Shown here in pieces: positions 63,201 through 64,000 of a stretch of 64,000 bases of DNA. The DNA is taken from assembly GCA_914767715.1 (NCBI GenBank), contig OU612067.1:30974162-31038161 (forward strand), read 5' to 3'. Numbering within the stretch: position 1 is the stretch's first letter; every line of letters starts with the position of its first letter. The translations under genes and the position numbers were made by a program. Source of the DNA: Membranipora membranacea (taxonomy: Eukaryota; Bryozoa; Gymnolaemata; Cheilostomatida; Membraniporidae). Below the pieces are notes generated by a model. The model had not been told where the DNA came from and ran no database searches. It saw only the letters and a program-made list of their open reading frames with translations.

Positions 63201-63957
63201 ATAGTATATGTATTTATGTATATAGTGTATATTTTGTAGATTCTCACATCACACCCACTACGCAGTTGCTGATAACCCGACTACCTCAGGTGACGTGGAG
63301 GGAACAGTTAGCTATATGGAAAAGTCTGCAAAGTATCATAGAAAGGTATGTGATATTCCATGTGGAGAAAACTACCAATCACCATATTGCTTTTTTTTCA
63401 GTCATACCCAGTAGCCTAACATATTTATAATATATATTATATTTATAATACATATTGTATTATAATATTTTATATGTATACGGTCATACCTAACATTAAT
63501 TATGGTCAATTGAGAGTCATTAAGAATAATGGATATCCATTCATACTCAGTCGTTATTGTCTGATAAGAAACATGTTATACATTACGTTATGAGTGATCG
63601 AAAACTATCGCATCAGCACCCGCTGTCCTTGCTAGTTTGTATCAAATTAATTTTAGATCAGCCGCATTTAAGAGTTCTGTACTTTTTCCATGCATGGTTT
63701 TCCCTCAAGGTATTTCTATCGAGTGTTTTCTTTACTGAAACAACGTCAGGTCTGTCTTAGCCTGTCTTGACAAGCTTGTCAAGACAGGCTAAGTCTGCCT
63801 CAGCTACTTGTGTATTTTTCTTGATGTTGTTCAGCCACATCATATTGATTTCATTATTACAGGACGATGCTGTCAAACATCAAAGGGAATGAAGGCGGTA
63901 CTTGGTCTCTGTCAGCTTTCTCTGACCAGCTCATAGATAGCGCCATATTATCAGCAC
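9482..63957 (+). CDS. ECPAS: ECM29-like proteasome adaptor and scaffold (3' end outside window)
   Basis: HEAT-repeat protein that binds the 26S proteasome, linking regulatory and core particles and helping remodel or localise it. I could join 37 exons with GT/AG borders and consistent phase, no stop, about 1,782 codons; the human protein has about 1,845, so about 60-100 residues remain beyond 64000. Conserved blocks in the expected order: [162 protein letters not shown]. The exons are spread over 54 kb because introns 3, 4, 10 and 35 carry foreign genes or transposons. The only weak donor is GTCAGA after exon 33. The protein has no catalytic residues; assignment rests on collinear similarity. 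Confidence 0.93.
9866..9894. repeat. Short hairpin in ECM29 intron 1
   Basis: CAATGAACTACCT followed almost at once by its reverse complement AGGTAGTTCATTG. It is a compact inverted repeat with a 3-base centre and no further context. Confidence 0.7.
10306..10427 (+). mobile_element. hAT 3'-end fragment, relative of the element at 25041-26529
   Basis: About 120 bp matches the last 120 bp of the hAT-like element ending at 26529: CTCAG..TGTTTATGC, TTTTAC, CCTTTGAAAT, CCACTA, and the terminus GTTGAGAGCCCTG. I could not find a matching 5' terminus nearby, so it is a fragment. Confidence 0.7.
10949..11024 (+). repeat. 13-bp minisatellite, about 5.5 copies
   Basis: Unit CAATAAATAAATA, one copy with a G substitution, lying about 140 bp before the acceptor of ECM29 exon 2. 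Confidence 0.9.
12447..12490 (+). repeat. 14-bp tandem repeat, about 3 copies
   Basis: Units of the form GTAGGAAGTGGGAA occur back to back near the start of the 23-kb ECM29 intron, upstream of the first BIR gene copy. Confidence 0.8.
13076..13600 (-). CDS. BIR-domain protein A (single BIR, UBA-like tail)
   Basis: A 174-residue IAP-family protein. One BIR at about residues 27-95: C-x2-C-x16-H-x6-C is intact (CFTC, H of EHATHHPHC). After a linker, a helical UBA-like segment ([27 protein letters not shown]) and an acidic end ([10 protein letters not shown]). No RING, CARD or second BIR. The ATG at 13600 lies three bases after an acceptor (TTATAG at 13604), so a 5' noncoding exon exists; a candidate ends at 14367 with donor GTAAGT. 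The gene is antisense within ECM29 intron 3. IAP proteins bind caspases or IAP-binding-motif partners or act in ubiquitin pathways; which applies here cannot be told. The residue equivalent to the peptide-groove Trp (HAKWYP in XIAP BIR3) is His here. Confidence 0.85.
   Translation of the reverse strand: MWETDSFVPIEPVQEVAQDMHNETNRMLTFSTWPQTNHKQPQDLVPAGFFYTGQADKVQCFTCLGYVEGWNINEDPWIEHATHHPHCQYVIDKKGHFFIDSVTKHDYVQKLKESFTNYALTRGFSKHEIDEVLDHVYESEAAMRDAVLRMSHNDYHQSHKEAAAYDDDEDDFEI
14367..14420 (-). promoter_or_regulatory. Candidate 5' noncoding exon of gene A
   Basis: On the minus strand TGAATTATG is followed by GTAAGT (14361-14366), an optimal donor, about 0.76 kb upstream of the gene A acceptor. 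The same donor is conserved in copy 2 (exon side from 19382). The only ATG just upstream reads ATGTGA, so the exon is noncoding. The 5' limit is unknown. Confidence 0.45.
15023..15182. mobile_element. Truncated copy of the palindromic MITE at 33673-34087
   Basis: Matches the right half of the MITE: TGCTATCCCAGACGGACCCA, then TGGGATGGCTATCTGGGAT, then the terminus GGGACAATGTGAACCGAGCA. It sits in the common downstream flank of gene B; the B' flank at 28160-28205 lacks it. Confidence 0.88.
15323..16192 (-). CDS. BIR-domain protein B (two BIRs, UBA-like tail)
   Basis: 289-residue IAP-family protein. BIR1 about residues 20-92 with zinc ligands C59, C62, H79, C86; BIR2 about 148-220 with C186, C189, H206, C213, both C-x2-C-x16-H-x6-C. 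BIR1 ([17 protein letters not shown]) has the survivin-like look, BIR2 the classical IAP look ([18 protein letters not shown]). A UBA-like helical segment follows (about 235-276). No RING. Start at 16192 (MSRRTN): the frame is open further upstream but that DNA is intron, with acceptor GATTTTAG at 16227. A conserved 5' exon ends at 16940. Nearly identical to B' (28341-29210). Antisense within ECM29 intron 3. Confidence 0.92.
   Translation of the reverse strand: MSRRTNIRHDSDGECVAMKCEKNRVRSFSAGWPHHGTLSGEKMAAAGLFFIETNDRVKCPFCEVIIECWEANDDPLVQHRQYSITCPFLQDYSTCGNIPIDGQASQQIVTSAAARNNPKCLAAGPDSYLDAYIPKQSSVPPTDSQMEDPTNRLGTFGKWPKDNKKLPAELYPAGFCYTGVGDKVRCFVCHIFVEGWNHIEDVWFEHARLSPGCEYVRTNKGEFYIDQVLNRPNVVTLKNKLRTFAKEQKFSDYDIKQVLAEIYKDEEEMRQAVLNLTEHDYQKLTEQPE
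16940..16961 (-). promoter_or_regulatory. 5' leader exon of gene B (donor side) with upstream ATG
   Basis: The minus strand reads ATGGAAATCCCATCAATCAA then TT and the donor GTGAGTAGCC. The same segment and donor recur before B', C and D. Spliced to 16226 the upstream ATG opens a 19-codon frame whose TGA overlaps the main start codon (ATGA). The 5' end is not visible. Confidence 0.65.
18122..18583 (-). CDS. BIR-domain protein A' (copy of A; original start codon lost)
   Basis: Coding exon almost identical to gene A. The exon begins at 18643 after TTATAG, but the start ATG of A is ACG here (18638-18640). The next in-frame ATG is at 18583 and would give 153 residues (MQNETNRML...), still containing the whole BIR (C-x2-C-x16-H-x6-C) and the UBA-like tail. 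The 5' noncoding exon and donor are conserved (19382). The frame is open and substitutions relative to A are few and mostly silent or mild, so it may be expressed from the later ATG or be an early pseudogene. Confidence 0.75.
   Translation of the reverse strand: MQNETNRMLTFASWPQTNHKQPRDLVPAGFFYTGQGDRVQCFSCLGYVEGWNINEDPWIEHATHHPHCQYVIDKKGHFFIDSVTKHEYVQKLKESFTNYALTRGFSKHEIDEVLDHVYESEAAMRDAVLRMGDNDYHQFHKEAAAYDEDNFEI
19837..20488. mobile_element. 652-bp DNA transposon insertion in copy 2
   Basis: Absent from the paralogous site in copy 1 (GTTCGACC at 14813-14820). Flanked by GTTTGACC (19829-19836) and GTTCGACC (20489-20496), an 8-bp target duplication with one change. Ends CATTGAATT and, on the other strand, CACAGAATT. 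No coding capacity; 8-bp duplications fit hAT-type and a few other superfamilies. Confidence 0.8.
20656..20800 (+). repeat. Left inverted end of the 7.46-kb transposon
   Basis: Reads CATATAGGCCAGAAGCAGC, later TGGCACGGACAATTTTTGAT, then passes into the first satellite monomer. Confidence 0.75.
20727..22830 (+). repeat. Higher-order satellite: about 178-bp monomers in a 712-bp period
   Basis: Successive monomers are marked by GAGGGTGT.CCCGGTTGTA and CAGCGGCAGC, and by TTTCTAGGGTAAAAAAG and CAACAGAGAAC. Marker positions 20775, 20952, 21127, 21303, 21487 give 175-184 bp spacing. Four distinct monomers form a unit that recurs almost exactly: the variant CAGCATGGGAGCAAATCC follows GTGTACCC at 20956, 21669 and 22381 (712-713 bp apart). 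About 11-12 monomers, nearly three higher-order units. Confidence 0.92.
22857..24437 (-). pseudogene. Broken transposon-borne gene of unknown function
   Basis: Exon at 24275-24437 (acceptor TTTTTAAG, donor GTAAGT) encodes a basic stretch and a Cys motif CVICNKEKY with [16 protein letters not shown] second exon, 22857-23598 (acceptor TTTTTACAG), encodes [19 protein letters not shown], then TAG (23265-23267), then [19 protein letters not shown] in the same frame, [37 protein letters not shown], and an acidic end. The single in-frame stop breaks it, and the middle between the two exons is missing. It resembles a repeat-associated family of large uncharacterised invertebrate proteins that I know only as unnamed; no function is assigned. 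Confidence 0.6.
24562..24647. repeat. 86-bp hairpin
   Basis: Arms of about 41 bp, TCATTCTGTGATAAATAA...GGAGTAAAAG against CTTTTACTCC...TTATTTATCACAGAATGA, with almost no loop and few mismatches. It lies inside the 7.46-kb element. Confidence 0.9.
25041..26529. mobile_element. hAT-like non-autonomous element nested in the 7.46-kb transposon
   Basis: Termini TAGGGCTCTCAACC (25041) and CAGGGCTCTCAACC (reverse strand, ending 26529), close to the CAGGG-type hAT end. Flanks GTTTTCGA (25033-25040) and GGTTTCGA (26530-26537) form an 8-bp target duplication with one mismatch. It carries a LINE reverse transcriptase fragment rather than a transposase. A solo 3' end of the family is at 10306-10427. Confidence 0.8.
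26118..26410 (-). pseudogene. LINE reverse transcriptase C-terminal fragment
   Basis: The frame reads [20 protein letters not shown], then [18 protein letters not shown] and [14 protein letters not shown], the thumb-side pattern of non-LTR retrotransposon reverse transcriptases (the YCLPVL..S motif and following basic helix). The catalytic palm is absent. It begins right beside the hAT 3' end region, so it seems captured by, or inserted in, the hAT element. Confidence 0.65.
26548..26811 (-). other. 87-residue open frame in the 7.46-kb element, unrecognised
   Basis: The frame includes [20 protein letters not shown] and [18 protein letters not shown]. Amino acid composition is protein-like, and it lies between the hAT element and the right end of the large transposon. 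It may be an exon of the same decayed transposon gene set as 22857-24437. No known domain is apparent. Confidence 0.3.
26812..28030. other. Decayed interior of the 7.46-kb element
   Basis: Holds a strong inverted repeat (27056-27131) and short interrupted minus-strand frames (for example [15 protein letters not shown] at 27264, [20 protein letters not shown] near 27590) that look like remains of coding DNA with several stops. Nothing intact. Confidence 0.4.
27056..27131. repeat. 76-bp inverted repeat
   Basis: Arms AGAGACAGTTAATAATATCC...ATATATCCTTC and the reverse complement, with a 6-base centre (CCTGAG) and a one-base bulge. Confidence 0.9.
27955..28117 (-). repeat. Right inverted end of the 7.46-kb transposon
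   Basis: Reverse complement of the left end: TAGGCCAGAAGCAGC, ATGGCACGGACAATATTTGA and a single satellite-like GGGTGTACCCAGTTGTAG. An extra 30-bp hairpin (28088-28117) sits at the outer edge. Confidence 0.72.
28341..29210 (-). CDS. BIR-domain protein B' (recent copy of B)
   Basis: 289 residues, same architecture as B: survivin-like BIR1 (CPFC..H..C), classical BIR2 ([18 protein letters not shown]) and UBA-like tail. Only a handful of residues differ from B (for example FIGTND for FIETND, CHDAY for YLDAY). Start at 29210 (MSRRTN), acceptor at 29245. The leader exon donor is at 29912/29913. The gene is separated from its partner A' by the 7.46-kb transposon. Confidence 0.92.
   Translation of the reverse strand: MSRRTNIRHDSDGECVAMKCEKNRVRSFPAGWPHHGTLSGEKMAAAGLFFIGTNDRVTCPFCQVIIECWEANDDPLVQHSQYSFTCPFLKDYSTCGNIPIDGQASQQIVTSAAARNTPKCLAAGPDSCHDAYIPKQSSVPPTDSQMEDPTNRLGTFGKWPKDNKKLPAELYPAGFCYTGVGDKVRCFVCHIFVEGWNHIEDVWFEHARLSPGCEYVRTNKGEFYVDQVLNRPNVVTLKNKLRTFAKEQKFSDYDIKQVLAEIYKDEEEMRQAVLNLTEHDYQKLTEQPE
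29913..29934 (-). promoter_or_regulatory. 5' leader exon of gene B' (donor side) with upstream ATG
   Basis: Same ATGGAAATCCCATCAATCAA-type segment and GTGAGTAGCC donor as gene B. Spliced to 29244 its upstream frame stops at TAG, 16 bases before the main ATG, unlike B where it overlaps the start. Confidence 0.62.
30573..31394 (-). CDS. BIR-domain protein C (two BIRs, UBA-like tail)
   Basis: 273-residue IAP-family protein, more diverged from B than B' is. BIR1 [21 protein letters not shown] then QLRCSTG and C: the His-to-last-Cys spacing is 7 rather than 6. BIR2 [30 protein letters not shown] is canonical. Linker enriched in Thr/Ser/Asp ([10 protein letters not shown]). UBA-like segment near [20 protein letters not shown]. 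It ends at DQSY, lacking the QKL..QPE end of B. Acceptor TTATTTTAG at 31418; leader exon donor at 32193/32194. Confidence 0.92.
   Translation of the reverse strand: MSRHTNPRLASDEENDAMKCEGNRLKSFGMEWPYHGSLSRENMAAAGFFFQGPHDRVTCPFCKVFIDQWEDIDDPLLEHQLRCSTGCPFLQQRGLAAAAHNSPTYPLAGQNTHMDAYIYENHASYQPTDSTDTTDSGMEDPTNRLATFGHWPKSNVKYPYELYPAGFYYTGYGDRVCCFVCRGLVEGWNSIDNAWSEHARLFPDCEYVRTNKGEFYIDQVLNRPNVVTLKDKLRTYATQRGFTKYEIDQVLGEIYIDEEEMRQAVATMTDQSY
32194..32215 (-). promoter_or_regulatory. 5' leader exon of gene C (donor side) with upstream ATG
   Basis: ATGGAAATTCCATCAATCAA then TT and donor GTGAGT, as in B, B' and D. When spliced to 31417 the upstream frame stops at once (AAT TAG) across the junction. 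Confidence 0.62.
32782..33621 (-). CDS. BIR-domain protein D (two BIRs, UBA-like tail)
   Basis: 279-residue IAP-family protein. BIR1 (C64, C67, H84, C92) is strikingly survivin-like: [19 protein letters not shown]; it also has the 7-residue His-Cys spacing seen in C. BIR2 ([30 protein letters not shown]) is canonical. UBA-like segment [20 protein letters not shown]. No RING. Start MVQPAG at 33621, 22 bases after an acceptor (GTTTTAG at 33644). Its leader exon donor is at 34572/34573; the intervening intron holds the palindromic MITE. Confidence 0.92.
   Translation of the reverse strand: MVQPAGSQKNLRRIVSDEENEAMKIEENRLRSFGLGWQHVGSLSGERMAAAGFYYQGPDDSVTCPFCRLFIEHWDLNDNPLEEHHKHCTTGCPFLQQRGLTAAAHNSHTHPAAGVDPQMDAYMPRQSSFQPTEREMEDRTDRLASFGGWPADNRKQPYELYPAGFYYTGEGDKVRCFDCGGCVEGWNHIDNAWSEHARLFPNCDYVRINKGEFYIDQVLNRPNVVTLKDKLRTFATQRGFTKFEIDQVLGEIYKDEEEMRQAVLNMTEHDYQKLNQQAE
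33673..34087. mobile_element. Palindromic MITE with internal minisatellite
   Basis: Ends TGCTTGGTTCACATTGTCCC and its reverse complement, flanked by TA on each side (33671-33672, 34088-34089). Almost the whole element is one long inverted repeat centred near 33915; the left arm is longer because of seven 13-bp repeats. A truncated relative is at 15023-15182. It lies in the 5' intron of BIR gene D. TA duplications suggest a Tc1/mariner-like mobiliser, which is inference. Confidence 0.88.
33752..33842 (+). repeat. 13-bp minisatellite, seven copies, inside the MITE
   Basis: Unit AGATAGCCATCCC starting at 33752, 33765, 33778, 33791, 33804, 33817 and 33830. The other MITE arm has a single unit, so the expansion is one-sided. 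Confidence 0.95.
34573..34594 (-). promoter_or_regulatory. 5' leader exon of gene D (donor side) with upstream ATG
   Basis: ATGGAAATTCCATGAGTCAA then TT and the GTGAGTAGCT donor. The upstream frame here stops within the exon (ATG GAA ATT CCA TGA). Confidence 0.62.
35294..35472. mobile_element. Short MITE, copy 1 (GTTTGCxTG family)
   Basis: Begins ACTAGATATAGTTTGATCCT then GTTTGCGTG, contains CCCCCTC.ACTGAT and ends near AAATGCAGACAC. Shares its end and inner motif with the copies at 38202 and 49296; its right end is decayed. Confidence 0.55.
35550..35699 (+). CDS. ECPAS: ECM29-like exon 4, isolated between two gene-bearing introns
   Basis: TATTTTCAG precedes the exon and GTTAGC follows it. 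It completes the codon left open at 12291 (Q) and encodes FITLILPSF and, near its end, LLMPYR, matching the family segment after the first HEAT repeats. It is the only ECM29 coding sequence between 12292 and 41089; both flanking introns contain complete antisense genes. Confidence 0.9.
35730..37440. other. ECM29 intron 4, left part, no gene seen
   Basis: About 1.7 kb of intron before the oxygenase gene. A short isolated piece near 37078-37110 (ACTGGATAGAACTTGATC) looks like one end of the 49296-type MITE. No coding or RNA signal seen. Confidence 0.5.
37442..37447 (-). terminator. Candidate poly(A) signal of the nested oxygenase gene
   Basis: AATAAA on the minus strand about 92 bases after the stop codon at 37539. 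Confidence 0.5.
37539..40539 (-). CDS. 2-oxoglutarate/Fe(II) oxygenase, isopenicillin N synthase-like family
   Basis: Four exons on the minus strand: 40539-40051, 39494-39317, 38129-38014, 37739-37539; phases agree and give 327 residues, the family's usual length. N-terminal DIOX_N-type region ([26 protein letters not shown]). Iron ligands visible: H207 and D209 ([10 protein letters not shown]) and H265 (TYHRV), with R274-x-S276 (ERMSIPYF) for the 2-oxoglutarate carboxylate. All catalytic residues are present, so it is probably active; the substrate is unknown. The first donor is GTTGGT, weak but the only in-phase choice. The whole gene sits antisense inside ECM29 intron 4, with its own TATA box and poly(A) signal. 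The isopenicillin-type name describes the fold, not antibiotic synthesis. Confidence 0.9.
38202..38345. mobile_element. Short MITE, copy 2
   Basis: Left end TAGATCAAGTTTGGTCCAGT then TTGCCTG; right end, on the other strand, AGAAAGTTTGATCATGTTTG then CCTGAATT. About 144 bp, overlapping the intron between exons 2 and 3's 3' side of the oxygenase gene region (exon 3 is 38014-38129). Confidence 0.65.
39769..39828. repeat. Perfect hairpin, 24-bp arms
   Basis: GTTCCGACGATGACTGAATC plus CTGC, a 12-base loop, then the exact reverse complement. It lies in the first intron of the oxygenase gene. Confidence 0.95.
40620..40627 (-). promoter_or_regulatory. TATA box of the nested oxygenase gene
   Basis: TATATAAA on the minus strand about 80 bases upstream of the ATG at 40539, a spacing that leaves room for a short 5' UTR. 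Confidence 0.5.
41090..44293 (+). CDS. ECPAS: ECM29-like exons 5-10
   Basis: Exons 41090-41175, 41469-41649, 42530-42620, 43224-43337, 43615-43700, 44101-44293. Exon 5 codes a proline-rich linker ([16 protein letters not shown]) ending WKRTI; exon 6 has [16 protein letters not shown]; exon 10 has [13 protein letters not shown]. Phases run 2-1-2-0-0-2-0 without a stop. The proline-rich linker is where vertebrate ECM29 has a long low-complexity insert; here it is short. Confidence 0.88.
42070..42100. repeat. 31-bp CATAGAC...GTCTATG hairpin
   Basis: CATAGACAAAAC, a short middle, then TTGTCTATG. The same size and ends recur at 61069-61099, and a near match forms the outer edge of the 7.46-kb transposon at 28088-28117. 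Confidence 0.6.
42190..42421 (-). mobile_element. tRNA-derived SINE, full-length copy
   Basis: On the minus strand the head reads GGAGGTAGCTCAGTTGGTTA then GAGCGCC (A box) and, about 45 bases later, GAGTTCAAATCCCG (B box), followed by a tRNA-unrelated body (GACTACTGGGCTCAATTGAC ... GCAACTTGG) and the tail TTTTAACCCA. It is shared with 46582-46792. The long anticodon region and lack of a foldable cloverleaf argue against a working tRNA. Confidence 0.85.
44322..45742. mobile_element. 1.42-kb foldback transposon
   Basis: Ends CATAGACTTAACAATAAACC and its near-exact reverse complement, flanked by an exact 8-bp duplication GTTGTATA (44314-44321, 45743-45750). The long arms pair over several hundred bases (GACGTCACTGGAGGGTGTAG against its complement near 45650), and the interior consists of inverted units of about 180 bp around TTTTCAAACTCAAAATTCC and AGCTAT..AGCTAAA. 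No coding capacity. In ECM29 intron 10. Confidence 0.9.
46424..63957 (+). CDS. ECPAS: ECM29-like exons 11-37
   Basis: Exons: 46424-46555, 47215-47318, 47652-47868, 48144-48417, 48706-48794, 49075-49209, 50343-50463, 50871-51052, 51285-51392, 51788-52006, 52466-52580, 53016-53130, 53548-53746, 54058-54228, 54850-54929, 55686-55791, 56066-56235, 56599-56821, 57137-57296, 57555-57713, 58137-58280, 58698-58864, 59510-59635, 59959-60096, 60590-60797, 63240-63345, 63863-63957. For exon 17 the acceptor is the AG at 50341-50342, since only this gives the conserved frame (GSLHTMG). The last exon ends in phase 1, so coding continues past the window. Introns are mostly 250-700 bp. Confidence 0.88.
46582..46792 (+). 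mobile_element. tRNA-derived SINE, 5'-truncated copy
   Basis: Begins at AGCGCCTGCCC, keeps the B box (GGTTCGAATCCCG) and the same body and tail as the copy at 42190. It starts 26 bases after the donor of ECM29 exon 11, right next to a local duplication of the exon's end (GCTAATATAGAG at both sides of the splice site). Confidence 0.85.
49296..49411. mobile_element. Short MITE, copy 3
   Basis: Left end TAGATAAAGTTCAATCTAGT then TTGCATGC; right end, on the other strand, CAATCAAGTTCGATCCAGTT then TGCCTTC. The best preserved inverted ends of the three copies; in the ECM29 intron after exon 16. Confidence 0.7.
51684..51744 (+). repeat. CCCCCT hexamer microsatellite before ECM29 exon 20
   Basis: About ten CCCCCT units with one CCCCTT interruption, ending 43 bases before the acceptor at 51787. 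The complementary strand is (AGGGGG)n, able in principle to form G-quadruplexes. Confidence 0.95.
52624..52724. repeat. 101-bp inverted repeat in an ECM29 intron
   Basis: Arms of 33 bases (TGCTCAAACATAGCCTAGGT... and its complement, two mismatches) around a 35-base centre; probably a tiny MITE. Confidence 0.88.
55517..55566. repeat. 50-bp CATAGACTT...AAGTCTATG mini-element
   Basis: Ends identical to those of the foldback element at 44322-45742. Flanks GTTTTATC and ATTTTAAC are only partly alike. It could be a minimal deletion derivative. Confidence 0.5.
57714..57788 (+). repeat. TACTATAA microsatellite starting at the donor of ECM29 exon 30
   Basis: The donor GTATGTACTATAATAC runs straight into eight-base TACTATAA units, so the intron's first 75 bases are the repeat. 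Confidence 0.9.
61069..61099. repeat. 31-bp CATAGAC...CTATG hairpin relative
   Basis: CATAGACAAAACACC...GGCTATG preceded by TTAGGCC, the same pairing of motifs as at the right edge of the 7.46-kb transposon. Confidence 0.45.
61413..62207 (-). CDS. Nested two-exon gene, unknown function
   Basis: Minus strand inside ECM29 intron 35. Exon 1 62207-62027 ([11 protein letters not shown]..., Ser/Asp-rich: [15 protein letters not shown]) ends GACCAAG then GTAAGT; exon 2 61849-61413 follows TCATTTTAG. The split codon gives [20 protein letters not shown], and the frame runs open to a stop after [14 protein letters not shown]: 205 residues. The frame also opens upstream to 62276, which would add a hydrophobic 23-residue lead (LLIFYVIYF), possibly a membrane or signal segment. 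Visible: a helical stretch ([13 protein letters not shown]...[13 protein letters not shown]), an acidic patch (EYDDDD) and a Cys-rich C-terminus. I recognise no family. Confidence 0.6.
61915..62030 (-). repeat. Multiplied 5' splice site in the nested unknown gene
   Basis: On the minus strand ACCGACCAAG-GTAAGT is followed by three more copies of CC.ATCAA(G/A)-GTAAGT within 110 bases, two of them in an exact 32-bp tandem duplication (GTAACACCAAGGATATGACC). Four potential donors lie in a row. Confidence 0.85.
63756..63793. repeat. Perfect 38-bp palindrome
   Basis: CTTAGCCTGTCTTGACAAG followed directly by its reverse complement, no loop, centred on AAGCTT. It lies in ECM29 intron 36. Confidence 0.97.
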
Positions 63958-64000
63958 GTGAGTATCACTTACCTCGCTAGAGGAGTTAATATTAGCTAGT

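Overview
The window is nuclear DNA of an invertebrate animal. It has spliced genes with canonical GT/AG introns, AT-rich introns full of short DNA transposons and a tRNA-derived SINE, and unmistakable metazoan genes (cyclin E, the proteasome adaptor ECM29/ECPAS, BIR-domain proteins). I cannot fix the phylum. The moderate divergence of cyclin E and ECM29 from the vertebrate proteins and the mixed intron sizes would fit a sponge or another early-branching or marine invertebrate, but this is a guess.

Layout. 1-7659 (+): the last eight coding exons of a cyclin E gene, ending in a preserved Cdc4/Fbw7-type phosphodegron. 7660-9481: 3' UTR and intergenic DNA. 9482-63957 and beyond (+): an ECM29-like gene. 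I could join 37 exons in phase (about 1,782 codons, against about 1,845 in the human protein, so only the C-terminus lies outside), including a 16-bp first coding exon.

ECM29 is a host gene. Its third intron (12292-35549, 23.3 kb) carries six antisense BIR/IAP genes in a tandem array, here called A, B, A', B', C and D. A-B and A'-B' are two head-to-tail copies of one segmental duplication. The second copy was then enlarged by a 652-bp insertion and by a 7.46-kb transposon with inverted ends, 8-bp target duplication, its own terminus-derived higher-order satellite, a broken gene and a nested hAT element. The fourth intron (35700-41089) holds a complete four-exon antisense 2-oxoglutarate/Fe(II) oxygenase gene with TATA box and poly(A) signal. 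Intron 35 (60798-63239) holds a two-exon antisense gene of unknown function with a multiplied 5' splice site. Other introns hold two SINEs, a 1.42-kb foldback element with exact 8-bp target duplication, several MITEs, hairpins and microsatellites.

Functionally the residents concern cell-cycle entry (cyclin E), proteasome remodelling (ECM29) and apoptosis or ubiquitin-linked control (BIR proteins). Their co-location is a fact of the sequence; any functional link is speculation. All exon structures are read by eye from reading frame, splice sites and remembered family conservation; no alignment program or transcript data was used.
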